From assembly GCA_039545295.1 (NCBI GenBank), contig BCIK01000022.1, positions 1 to 64,000 on the forward strand: a stretch of DNA of 64,000 nt, written 5' to 3'. The translations under genes were made by a program, and so were the position numbers. Below the pieces are notes generated by a model that did no database searches, had not been told where the DNA came from, and saw only the letters and a list, made by a program, of their open reading frames with translations. The DNA comes from Udeniomyces pyricola. Lineage: Eukaryota > Basidiomycota > Tremellomycetes > Cystofilobasidiales > Mrakiaceae. Every line of letters starts with the position of its first letter. Position 1 is the first letter of the stretch. This document shows positions 1 to 10,614 of this stretch, piece after piece.

Positions 1-1354
1 GATACCGATTGACAAGCATTTTTGCACTTTTCTCTGATCCAGCTGGCGATGTGCGTCCCTGTCTTAGAAAGGCCCCTCAGCTCTGTTCTCATCACCTCTC
101 ATACTAACCTTCAACGCGTACCGTTGCCCTTCCCATAACGCCACTGTCTCGATTTCCATACGCATCAGATCACATATCATCATCGGAAGTCTATGTAACT
201 TCCCATTTCCTCTCCTTCCCCCCCCCCCCCCCCCCCTCCCTCATCCAATCAACAAAATCCTCTTCCGCCGTTGCTTTGACGTAAACATCTTGCGTACGTT
301 TTCGACGCCTATGTATGCTCTAACAGGTCATATCGGTCCAACGAGTATGGACGAAGCTTACAAGGATCCGCTTGGACTACACTTTTGACTACGCGACGAC
401 GAGGACTCTCGAGAGCTCTTCGGAGGGGACTTGAGGACCACATCAAGGGCCGCTATTTCTTTCCTGCCGCATTGTTCCCCTTCGTGAACCCTGCTCGCGT
501 CTGTGTTCGTTGAATCCTTCGCCATCACATCTTTGTTTGCACTACGTTGTTGCTTTCACTCTCATTATGTCCATCTGATCCTTGACCGCCACATCTGACC
601 ATAGCTAGTGCGACTATCTCTTTCCTTACTCGTAGCAAGCCTACAAAGCCAAGAAAGACTTTGATCACAGGTCAGAGAATTCTCTGCCTACCCTCAGACT
701 GGACTCTGCAGATCAGGCTCTCCCAGCGTTCAATTATCTTCTCGAGTTTCAAGCTTTCAGACTCTTCGCCCGGTTTATACGCCTGCGGGCAACCCTTTTT
801 CCGCTCCTTCCGACCAACCTTCCGACCTTTGTTTTTTCCCTTCTCTTCTTCCCTCAGAGCTCGCTGTGTCCTGATCAGTCTGTCTCGGCATCATCTATGA
901 ATCACGCTTCTTCCAGTCTGTTGCTACTTATAGAGAAGAGAAGGTCAACATCGATTCCTCGATCCTTGGCTTTCCCATTTACTTTCAGAAAAAGTCTCGT
1001 CATCTACTCATCCTTTGCCTTCTCGACCTTCCCCATCACCTCCTCAACGGACCTGTCCCAGATGCGCTCACTGTACAAACCATGAATTCATAGGACTTCC
1101 AACTCGGGAACTGTTTGTACCTATCACACATGCTGTCTCCGTCTGCCAAGTGCTTGATCGAACCCGCCTCTCAGGGAAATGACGATGTTATCTCTTTTTC
1201 TACAGACTGGCAGGGTTCCATTTCTTTTGGGTTTCTCAAGTATAAAAGGATATTTTTCGAGACATCCGTCTTTCAGCCCTTTCCTCAGTGATCCTATAGT
1301 CACTCTATCCCGACTGTTGAAGGCAAGACCGCCCCCCCCCCCCACACCTCTTCC
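1..1354. other. Left flank of retroelement relic, no intact gene
   Basis: I cannot support an intact gene here. The + strand is strongly pyrimidine-rich and broken by stops in all frames. A 19-base C run lies at 218-236 and a 12-base C run at 1332-1343. Because recognisable retroelement sequence begins at 1355 on the + strand, this stretch may be the eroded gag/5' part of the same element. A short + strand reading around 700-770 is faintly gag-like, but that is a guess. Confidence 0.4.
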
Positions 1355-2115
1355 GTTCGCCCAGTGTACTCACTCTCTGCGCTCGAGCTGGATACTCTAC
1401 GTGAGCACATTCAGGGAATGCTGACGTTTCTGAGATCCTCAAGCTTTTATCGCAGGTCCATCAAGTCGTTCTATTAAATCGCTCGACCTCTCACCCGGTC
1501 CTAACAGACATACGTCTCACACCCTTCTCCTCGTACACTATCCGCGTTTTTCCTGTTGCCAGTGACGATCACCCCCCATTCTTCTCCAGACTCAATTTCG
1601 CCTCTCCTACTGACACCGACATCTCCCACCTGCTTCAGCCTCTGCATGTGATCTCTTTTAACCATGTACAGATGACGACCTGTGCGCTCTGGCTCAGATA
1701 ATTATTCAAACGACTCGCTCGGATCTGCTTATCAATGTTCTCACTACTCTCCCAAACGACTAATACCTTCGCCTCGACGACGTCCGATCCTGCCACAAAT
1801 CTCTCCTGGCTGAACACGGCGGCCAACGCAAGACTCATGATCTGTTCCGTCGATTTTTCTTCTTCAGATGAAATCGAGTCTGCATCAACACCTATACCAA
1901 AGGATGCGAGGCGTGCGTTAAGAACAAGACATTTCGATCTAAGCCGCAGGGTCTCCATCACTCCTTCGACGCGTCTCTGGGAGTCGACCACGATAGATTG
2001 GATCGTCATGTCCCCGGTGTCCGGCGGATACGACTGCATCCAGGCCCTCTTCGATCAGTTCGCGCAGATGGCTCGGAGCGGATCTAGCAGCCACTCGAAA
2101 CCTACCTTCATCTCT
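1355..2115 (+). mobile_element. Degenerate Ty3/Gypsy retrotransposon pol remnant
   Basis: Fragments of a Ty3/Gypsy polyprotein can be read in order on the + strand. At 1355-1500 a frame containing YSLSALELDTLREHI resembles the start of reverse transcriptase and runs straight into FYRRS..IARPLTR, which resembles the region just before RNase H, so most of the polymerase has been deleted. At 1797-1960 (frame 3) the integrase zinc region follows, with an H..G motif (LLAEHGGQRKTH) and CEACVKNK. At 1970-2075 the integrase core continues in frame 1 (WESTTIDWIVMSP, then GGYDCIQALFDQ). In-frame stops near 1475, 1767 and 1857 and a +1 shift near 1960 show that the copy is dead. I found no LTRs. Assignment to Ty3/Gypsy rests on motif order, which is typical of that group. 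Confidence 0.65.
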
Positions 2116-2779
2116 CTTACACATACAACTAGACATATTGGAGACATCCACCCTGGATAGCCAAATTCTTGTACAGAAACTCTGTCAGCTCTAAATGAAC
2201 GCTTTTCCCTTCTTCGCCCACCAGGGCTCCCAACCTAATTCGATCTTCGATCTTCTAATATCATCTTCTCACAATCCGCCTTCTGTAGTAGCAGTCAGCC
2301 GTTTCGAAGAAGTCTACATTGTCATTCGTCAGAATTGCGCATGATTGACCCGAAAATCATTCCGTTAGTTACGACTGCTATGGACGTGATTCCGATCGTC
2401 TCTCTTTCTTTCTCCTTTTATCTTTTCCCACGTGCTTGGTACAAACCCAAATCTGTCTTGACCCCAACGACTTGTCATAACATTGAGGTATTGCGGTATT
2501 TGTACATCCATGGCAGTTGTGACGATTTTCTTTTCTTTCTGCCGACATACAGCATGAACGGCTCGTGTTTACGACAATCATTGCTTCTTGGGGATCGATA
2601 ACCTTTGCATTATCTCGATCAATCACCAAGCACTCCTTCGCAAGAAGCTCAAATTCAACATGCTTCCTTCCCCAAATGATATACAGAATCTAAATTATGA
2701 CATCGTAGCAGAACATAGTAAGAATGGAACATGACGAAACGAAGGATCTTGAAGTCAACGAAGCTGATATCGTTTGAAG
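2116..2779. other. Intergenic: retroelement tail and 3' flank of Rheb gene
   Basis: No convincing gene is visible. Short opposing ORFs at 2335-2629 have no recognisable family. The left part may be more eroded retroelement. The right part next to 2780 is the probable 3' untranslated region of the minus-strand Rheb gene. Confidence 0.4.
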
Positions 2780-4236
2780 CTACATAAGCACGCAGCCACC
2801 ATCTTTTGGAGGTGGAGGAGGGGTACCACCCTCAGATCTATAGATCTCGGCGAGCAAAAGCGTAACCGGTTCATCTAGTTTGAAGCAACGAAATACTTGC
2901 GTAAATAGGTGATCATCTTATGGCAAGAGAGCAGGGTATAGCGGAAAGGCTCACGGATCTTCTCATTCTTTGTGGCACTCGTCTCGACAAAGGGTGCCTT
3001 GATCCGGGTGGCAAGAGCCTGACCTTCCGCCTTGGAGACAACCCTGTTAAAGTAATAAGACTTGTCAGATACGGCAGTGGACTCCAACTAGAAGGCGACT
3101 ATCGAGAGTAATCTGCAGCGTCCATACATACCGAGTGGTGTTAAGATCGCTCTTATTACCGACGATCACACAAGGGGCCCATTCAGCTCCGGTCTGCTCG
3201 AGCATCTTGTCATAGATGGTTTGAACAAGCTCAAACGATCCTCGATTCGCTGAAGCGAGAACATATCAGGCATGTACGTCGACAGTTCGGCACACATTCC
3301 AGGTTAGCTTTCAACTAGGGTAAAGACAAGGGAGATCATGATACTGATCAATCAGAGGACAAACCTATCGAGTACACCATCACATATCCTGCGCACAATC
3401 GAAATTCAAAGGATGATATACTCAGCGAACGTTATACAACATCGGAGTAGTTTCGCAGTATGCGCGACTGACCGTGCATGCCAACGGCATACTTGAGCGG
3501 GAAGAATGAGGATGAGTCCTAAGGAGAGCAAGCAAATGCGGAGACAAACGTCAGTCTCAAGCGAAGAGGCGCGGTGGGAAGCATGATAGTTCCAGTGAGA
3601 AGAAGTCGGTGCTGGGACCGATGCGACACCATCCGTTAATTGCGACAAGCGACATGCAACGACAATAGGTGTCTGTAAGTTGAATGACCACTGCAGTATA
3701 TTGCCTGAACAGGGACTGTCGAGAGGCCGCAGCGAGAGTGCTAGAGCGAACGCCAAGCGAGAAGACATCGCCACTCTCTTGGGCCTCATCACCCTCAAGG
3801 TTCCCTCCTTTGTTCGATAACGATGGCCGGTCGACTAACGACGGGTACGGCTCTCCCATGATAGTAGATGACCAGACTCACTTGACCAGCGGTATCAACG
3901 ACTTCAAGATCCCATTCTTGACCACTCCACTTCACATTCTTGTGCTTGATCTGCTCGATGGTAGGGTGATAACTCTCGATATTCTGGGCCGGTCCATCGA
4001 CATAGCGTGAAACGAGAGAAGATTTGCCTAGTAGCAGCCAGAATGACGATATCATGTCAGTATTTTACGAGTCACTCGCCACGATAGTCCAGAAATTGTC
4101 GCAGAGAAGACTACGAGGATTAGACATGCAGTGGACGCGGGACGAGGGTGATCGTCATATGACTCCATCAAAGAACAGACGAACCGACGGATCTGGAACC
4201 CATCACAGCAATCTTACGGCGGAGAGGCTCGGGCAT
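2780..4236 (-). CDS. rhb1: Rheb-type small GTPase
   Basis: Ras-superfamily GTPase of the Rheb group, which in fungi and animals activates TORC1 from endomembranes and is switched off by the TSC complex. The start at 4236 gives MPEPLRRKIAVMGSRSVGKS, with exon 1 at 4185-4236 and the P-loop split by an intron (exon 2 begins at 4027). GSRSVGKSS has the Arg-Ser pair typical of Rheb instead of the Ras Gly. Next come the switch I effector region (ESYHPTIE), DTAGQ, a switch II exon near 3490-3520 (FFPLKYAVG), GYVMVYSI, VGNKSDL (guanine specificity) and ETSATKN. The tail carries six prolines and ends in CVLM, a CaaX box for farnesylation, with stop at 2780. About seven exons. The family assignment is firm. 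Some internal splice sites were placed only by homology. Confidence 0.93.
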
Positions 4237-4817
4237 ACTGATGAGTGGAGATATGAGTGAATGGAACGGCTAAAGATAGAGAGCTGGAAGGGGGGTGAAG
4301 TGATGGACGAGGCGATGGTGCAGACGGACGACGCTTTGGGATTGGACCCGAGGGGCGGGAGGCTACAGTGATAGCGTTTAGGCGTGGGCGGGTGGCGAGC
4401 ACTCTGAGCTGTGCCATACGCGTGACCGTTAATTAAATGATTATATTGCATGATTTTCAGAGATTGATGATTCACGCAGATTCATGATGCACGCAGATTA
4501 ATGTAACTTTCACAATATTCTTGGTCACTCAAACCGAAGATTGTGCATACAAAAAATAGGGTCTTCGATGTCGGGTTGTGTTTGTCATCATCGTATTTTT
4601 CTGCTGCTCTCGCTTTATATCATCAGACCTATTGCATTTTACACTGGGGCGATATGATTCACATGCGTATTTCGACATGCTATAGCTAAGCGAAAGAGTC
4701 TGTCTATCTCCTTAGGTTCTTGAACCCATGCATATCACGGCAAAACCCTAGACACCCGCACAGATATTCGGGTTCCACACCACATTTTAAGCCAATCTAC
4801 CGGTAAAAATCCGTGGC
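4237..4817. promoter_or_regulatory. Intergenic: Rheb promoter side and EFM6 3' flank
   Basis: This space separates two minus-strand genes, so it should hold the Rheb promoter at its left end and the EFM6-like 3' end at its right. The minus-strand ORFs of 67-90 codons just upstream of the Rheb start show no conserved family. I see no clear TATA box. Confidence 0.35.
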
Positions 4818-6126
4818 TCATGTGGCCAATTTGACATTCTTACCCCGAAAGACCCGCATCAATTTCTGAGTGGAAGGAGAGGAGGGGAAGGAGGAATTAG
4901 ATATTCGTATGTATTGTGAGCAAGCATTAAAATAACGTGATTCGCGATCAAAGGGTATGTACGTACTAGGCCGTTTCGCTCATATTGAGACTTGTTTGGA
5001 TCATCAACCTCGAACGTGGTGAACGACTTGTGGAGCAGTTGAAAGAAACGCTTGTCGGCCTGCGGCATGTGCAGACAAAAAAAAAAAGAACGAGAAAAGT
5101 TACATGACGTTCATTGCCGATGGTATGAACGCCTGTACGGCCGATGACCGACGAGGCCTATGTATGAATGGACTAACCTTTCGACGCTTCTTGTATGCGA
5201 TGTACATCTCCGGCTGTTTGTCCGGGTTGCTCGTAAGAAGGAGGAGTGTTTTGACTGTTGCAGTTGATAAGTAGAGCAAGCCCAGCGGTCAGCGATAAAG
5301 TTGTGATCGACATCAGCCCCACAGGCGTATCAAACAAGACTGACCCAGCAACGGGAACGCCGGTTCGAAGTAAACACAATCGGCCATGAGGACTACGTCT
5401 GGCTCAGTGGGAAGACCTAGCGGTATCGAGTCTTCGCCCCAGTTCAGGACGTCCGCTGAAACATGAGGCGAAAGATCATTGAGAGCCACGTTCTCTGCCA
5501 TTAAAGGCAATAGCTGTCTGTGGTGTCACGGAAACAGCATCAGCATCGAGCGAACTTAGCACTCTGGCAAACACAGCGAAGATATGACAACAATGATCAA
5601 GCTTACAGCTGATCCGTTGAGTGAATTCGGGCCCGTGGTTCTTTGAGCCCAAGTACGAGCGAAACGAGACCTGTACCAGCTCCAAGCTCGAGAATTAGCT
5701 TGTCCTTGTAGCGGTCGGCTTCCATATTGATGAGGTACAAGAGATACTCGGATAGGATCTAAAGCGCGCATAGCTCCGTAAGAGGGAGAGAACGATAGCA
5801 CCGACGAATGCGAAAGTCAAACTCTCTGCGGTGACAGATTCTACTTGACAGGGCGGGGTGTTCTAATTACTCACTTCGCCAGCGGGCCAGACGATACCGC
5901 CACACCCAGGTGACGCGTCGACAGCCAGCCTACAAGGAACGTCTAGCCCTCTGAAAGAGAGCTCCTGTACTTGATGTAGGGTTGTCGGAATCTGGCTAGG
6001 CAATAAGACATTGGCAGACGAGACATCTTCGCGCGAAGAATTGGACGATGTAGAGGGCGAGTTCGAACCGAAATAGCTTTGAAGAGGATCGAGGTCGGAG
6101 ATGGAAGAGGAACGAGAGCGAGACAT
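4818..6126 (-). CDS. EFM6: EFM6-like protein-lysine methyltransferase (METTL21 family)
   Basis: Seven-beta-strand, SAM-dependent methyltransferase. Yeast Efm6 of this family methylates a lysine of elongation factor eEF1A in the cytosol. The start at 6126 opens a Ser-rich leader, then LSFRGLDVP and GGIVWPAGE (donor GTGAGT near 5874). The SAM-binding motif I reads LELGAGTGLVSL near 5640-5690. The post-I strand ends in STDQL, and a later exon holds the family motif ADCVYFEPAFPLL near 5350-5400. Two further exons give PEMYIAYKKRRK and ADKRFFQLL, and the last exon ends in GKNVKLAT with stop at 4818. The FEPAFPLL and YKKRRKADKRFF strings are what point to Efm6 rather than another METTL21 enzyme. 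Six exons fit without frame problems. The substrate is inferred from the family. Confidence 0.85.
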
Positions 6127-6824
6127 GGGCTTGAAGTATATGTGAGGCAGAGGGTAAGGGTTGGCGTGGACTCGGAGGGCGTTAATCTTCGATCCAAACA
6201 GACCGTCTTGATTCTTGGAGCTTGGAGCCTCGATATTCGATCTTCGAGCGCTGAGCTCCGAGCATCGAGTATATGCTTTGAGCCTTGATCAGTCGCGATC
6301 GCGCGATCGCCCACGCATGCATATATGTATATATATATGCATATCTTCACTCTAATCTCGTCCTTCGTTACTAGTTAATTAACGTGACGTTGTTCGGGGC
6401 CATTGATGAGACGCGTCAAGATTGACAATCTTGCAAGAACTAATGACTGCCATCATATAGGAATAGTCAAACTGTCAAGTTTCTCCAGTCGACGCATAGA
6501 CCTCACACGGAACACCTGGATATGACATGTATCGATTCTCATCAAGGCAGCTAGAAAAGGAACACAACAGCTTCCCGACCGTCAAATCGACATGTCAGCC
6601 ATGCATCCCGCCTAAACCATGCTTACCACCCTTCATCCTCCAAAATCCCATCCATCCCACTCGACTGCCTGACGTTGGCTTGTACATCTGCGCCGAGCTA
6701 TTTGAGGCCTTCAGGTCCGTCTATTTGCGACTCGAGATCACGTATTCGGGTTGGAAAGCCTGGGAAAAAGAGAACAGGTGCAGAAATCAGCGGACTATTT
6801 AAATAGCGCAAGGATCCTTGCATG
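6127..6824. promoter_or_regulatory. Intergenic with palindromes upstream of EFM6
   Basis: Upstream region of the minus-strand EFM6-like gene and 3' flank of the ankyrin-like gene. It holds repeated GAGCT/TTCGAG words (6213-6275), a perfect 16-base palindrome GCGATCGCGCGATCGC at 6295-6310, and directly beside it an AT-rich, near-palindromic stretch with ATATATAT (6315-6345). The + strand ORF at 6527-6802 has no recognisable domain and I do not call it a gene. Confidence 0.45.
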
Positions 6825-8307
6825 CTACGCACTATCTTTTGAATTCCCTATCGTGTCAATCAAGCACTGAGCTAGTCGCCGTAACCTTGATGGTTTGCGA
6901 GCGAGGTGAGCAAGATGCTCATAAGACTCTTGGAAGCTTTGAAGAGTGCGAAGATCACGAGCGAAAGTATGCGTCGGCAGTTTCTCATCTTCTGATGAGA
7001 CAAGAAGAGAATGCAGAGCCAGAAGCAACAGATCTGCCGTCGCATTAGCCTTTCAGACACAGGAGAGATCGAAATGACAGAGATGTAGAGTCAGCCGTGA
7101 CATATGAAGAGATGAATGTATTATTGCATACCACACGCACGATGTAATCCTCGACCGCAGCCAAAGAGTCAACGCCTTTGAGATCTCGAGTGGCAAACTT
7201 GCGAACGGCCGCTTGGGCTTGCTGAACTGGAGCGGCGGATGGTGGACCCGCTCTGAAGGCCAGACGAAGATCTTCGACAGTCTTGTTAATAAAACCTTCA
7301 CCTTCACTCATCACGAGTACCTGCAGATATGAAGAGATAAGGGATGTGCGATGGGACGCTAGTCCAAAGCTATCGATCAAACAAGATTGAGAAGACTTTA
7401 TCTTCATCAGCAGGTGTTTTTGGGTCAAGTCTCCTTTGAATCATGTCAGAGTCAGCACCCTCAAGCTTACTCGATCGCTGCCTTGAGATTTATGCCTAGC
7501 TTATCAGATGCAGAAATTAGTTGGGTCTCGACAAGATGGGCAAGGACGCCGGATTAGAAGGGAAAACGAACGAGGCACGTACGTAGACTCTTGACAAGCC
7601 CAGTCTGTTCCTTGGTCAGTTCTTCCTCTTCTTCGAGATGATTAACAAAGCGTGATAAGGCGCCGACGAGAACGATGGTCATTTGATCCCATTTCGGACC
7701 GCTTGGGGTAAGTACCAAGCAAAGATGGATGTCAGCAGTAATCTTTCGACTCAGAGAGCAAAGCCTGGGTAGATGCTCACCATCGCATCGAGTATACGAT
7801 CGGGAAGGTCGAAGATCCATGGGGCGGTTTCTGAAGTAGCAGTGGGAAATCGGCATCGCGAATGGCCATGAGTGCGACGATATCGCGAGCATCGATGGCT
7901 TTGAAGACATCATGTGACTCGAACGGCCGCTGTCCACGGGAAGTAGGTGAGGACCGGGTCGTTGAGCGAGTGTGGCCACCGAAGAGTGTGTTGAAGACTG
8001 ATCGCGAGGTGGAAGGATGAGGCGAGATGTTGAACGAATCAACCTCCGTTTGCATACGACGAATGGACTCGACTTTCTGGCGATCAAACTCCCAAAGAGA
8101 GAGCTGGTGAGCTTCCTTGTTAAGCAGACTCAGTGTTGGAAGTGGCGCGACGAGTGTTGGGTGGGGAGGAAGGCGTGGATGGGTGGGATGATCGGGGAGT
8201 AGTTGGGAGCGATGATCACATTGAGCATGATGGCCGTTGATCCAATCGATGAGATCAAGCCGACTTGAGTCTGGGACACAATCACTTTGGGGAGGGGTCA
8301 AGGACAT
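6825..8307 (-). CDS. Conserved fungal ankyrin-like protein, function unknown
   Basis: The start at 8307 opens a Pro-rich leader and a QKVESIRRMQTEV helix. After this comes a segment that reads as degenerate ankyrin repeats: HDVFKAIDARDIVALMAIRD, then an exon with KWDQMTIVLVGALSRFVNHL. Further exons give VLVMSEGEGFINKTVEDLRL and VRKFATRDLKGVDSLAAVEDYIV. The last exon, LLALHSLLVSSEDEKLPTHT and onward, ends in IGNSKDSA with stop at 6825. No signal peptide or membrane segment is visible. I recall similar fungal hypothetical proteins with the GALSRFVNHL block, but no described function. The gene is divergent from eIF3k across 483 bases. At least five exons; the one around 7490-7560 is the least certain. 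Confidence 0.7.
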
Positions 8308-8790
8308 AGGAGCATATAGTGAGAAAGTGATGACTTGTAAAGCGAGCAGGGGAGATCGATATATCGGGAGGCGAAGGAGGATGTCATGAGTCTACCGCGC
8401 GGCTGCGCTGTGAGCAGGCTAATCGGTACACGAGTGTACAAGTTGATACAAGAGGTCAAACCTGGTCGTGAACAGCTGCTGATCATGATCTCGTCATAAT
8501 CGAGTTGAGCGCATCATGAGCGGCTTAGAATTGCGATGTTTGAGCGCATCAACAGCGCCTTTGTCTACTAGCTCGCCAGCCTGAGCCAGCCTGAGCTGAT
8601 CGACAGCTTGTCTTTTCGTTCATCGTTCCTCCTTGCTCTATCTTCCTTTCTTGGCCTCTGTCTCTTCCTCCTTAACCTTCGCCCACCCCTCCCTTTCTTT
8701 CCTGCCGTCTCAAATCTCTCTTCTGGACACTTACTTCCTCGTCCCCATCACAAACATCTTCGCATCCCACCACGCCTCTCTCTCGCTGCC
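8308..8790. promoter_or_regulatory. Divergent promoter, ankyrin-like gene / eIF3k
   Basis: This is the shared upstream space of two divergent genes. It contains a short direct repeat of CCAGCCTGAG at about 8577-8597 and a long pyrimidine-rich run (8610-8790) leading to the eIF3k ATG, as expected for a fungal housekeeping leader. No TATA box is evident. Confidence 0.45.
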
Positions 8791-10359
8791 ATGCCCTCTG
8801 CTCAAGCCCCCGCCGTATCTTCCAACATTGTCTACCCGACCTCGACCTCTCAGTGGATCGCTCCTCAGGGTCGCCCCGAGGTCATTGAGGATCTTATCTC
8901 AGGCGTCGGTCAGTGATGTTCATATGTGCTCTTGCTTCTCGTCGTTGTCTCACAAACATGATCCATCCGAGTTTATCGTTTGTATCAGCCTGGTTTGTGG
9001 CCGAGTGAGGGAAGCGGAAGGATGGAAAGAACGGCACCTGCTTCATCCTCATCCTACTACCTTGTTGGACTTGATCGAGCGGCGCGTGACTACGTCCTTA
9101 ATATCGTACCCTGCACATGGCTAAACAAACTGAACTCCAACTTTCTGCTCTGCTTGATTTTTAGATCGATACAACCCTTCGAACCTTCCAATCCTCGAAG
9201 ACTACTTGTACGAGCAGGTTCGACAGGGCACGTACGACGCCCTTGCCAACCTTGCTACGCTCAAACTGTGAGTATCCCAAGCCAACCAGCAGTCCTGAAC
9301 GTCTATTGTCCCAGATAAGACGTGGCTGTCAAATCCTTGTGCTCAATCGGTGGAGCAGAGGTTGAGAAGGCCAGCCTGTCCTTGTTGTTGCAGTTTCTGA
9401 ATTTGCATCACTCCGTTCGTTTAGTTACCAATTCAACCCTACGCTGCTCAACCCCGATGTTCTCATCAACCTTCTCCTCAAGGCCCTCCTTGCAACTCCT
9501 GGTCCCGATTTTGGACTTGCTATGGCTATCGTTGGTGACCGACAGGTACGCGTTGACCTAACATTCTCGCGTCTTGTCTCTTTGCTGCCTTATTTCGCGT
9601 CTTTCCTCGTCCATTTTTCTTCTCTTAATTGGGAACAGAGCGTGAGGTATGAGGTCGGATGATTTAGCTTTGTCCACTGACTCTATCGTTTGTGTCTTCA
9701 TACTTCAGAACATCGCCCCTTTGTCGGACGACGAGGATGAGGTTGACTCGCAGCTTCCGATACTGCTTCCTTTCCTGACAAAGCTTCACACTTTGCTCCG
9801 GACCTGCCAGTACTCTGAGTTTTGGAAGGAGCTCAACGGAGATGCTCAAGCCGCCGTCGGTCCGTGACTTCTTTTGCAAATTGGAAATGTGCTCTACGTG
9901 ATTAATTCGGCTAAACTTGATTTGTGGCATGAATACTTGCCTCTGAAACACATCACAACAGCTCTGCGTCAGAACTACCTCGCCGAACACGAGCTTTTCG
10001 TCTCCCTCCTCCGGACCGAGGTTGTTGCTCGAGCTATTGCCTCGACCCACACCCGAATCCCAGCCTCTCTTTGTGCCAAATGGGTCAGCCTTTCTGGCGA
10101 AGAGCTCACCTCGTTCATCGAACAGCAGGGCTGGAAGAACGAAGGGGATGTTGTCTCGATTCCCGTCAACGAGGACAACGGCGTCAAAGGAAAGACCGTT
10201 CGGGAGACTGTTGAACTGAGCCGTATGTCTCAAACATTCCTTTCGCATTTGGCGAGTATCGTCCGGAACGATTTACTGAATCGTGTTTGGCTTGGATTCT
10301 GCCCCATCCCGTTCAACCACACAGAGCTTCAAAAGATCATCGCTGCCGGTGGTGTGTAG
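8791..10359 (+). CDS. eif3k: Translation initiation factor eIF3 subunit K
   Basis: Small, non-core subunit of the cytosolic eIF3 complex that binds the 40S ribosome during initiation; it usually pairs with eIF3l. The ATG at 8791 follows TCTCGCTGCC and gives MPSAQAP..IVYPTSTSQWIAPQ. Exon 2 continues DRYNPSNLPILEDYLYEQV..ANLATLKLYQFNP, a close match to the family's HAM-like N-terminal half. Then come LLLKALLATPGPDFGLAMAI, LLRTCQYSEFWKEL, and the winged-helix part with HTRIPASLCAKWVSLSGEEL and GWKNEGDVVSIPVNEDN. The last intron (donor at 10223, acceptor just before 10323) joins VELS to QLQKIIAAGGV and the stop at 10359. About six exons, total length near the family norm of 220-240 residues. Confidence 0.93.
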
Positions 10360-10614
10360 ACAGTACATGGGATCGCAAAGACTTTGAAGGCGAAGGAATT
10401 ACTCCACATGGACGATGTCATGAATCATCGGACGAGCTCATTTGATACCCATGATTTGCGAGTCGGTTGGACTGAGAACCCATGATACTAATACTACACT
10501 TCAAAGCATGTCATTCACGCAATCCTGCTCAACGCTGCTCCCACGCCCATCGACTGGACCCTAGACAGACGGCTGGCCGTTCGCTGCCGCTCCTTCCCGT
10601 CCTACCAGATCCCG
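10360..10614. other. Convergent 3' spacer
   Basis: Only 255 bases separate the stops of eIF3k (+) and the Vezatin/Inp2-like gene (-). I see no further gene, so the two 3' untranslated regions probably abut or overlap. Confidence 0.5.

Noticed and set aside
1635..2039. Minus-strand open frame of 134 codons
   Set aside because: It lies exactly antisense to recognisable integrase fragments on the + strand and matches no family I know.
1735..2160. Plus-strand open frame of 141 codons as a functional gene
   Set aside because: Its second half is integrase core, but the first half is out of frame with the integrase zinc region; it is a piece of a dead retroelement.
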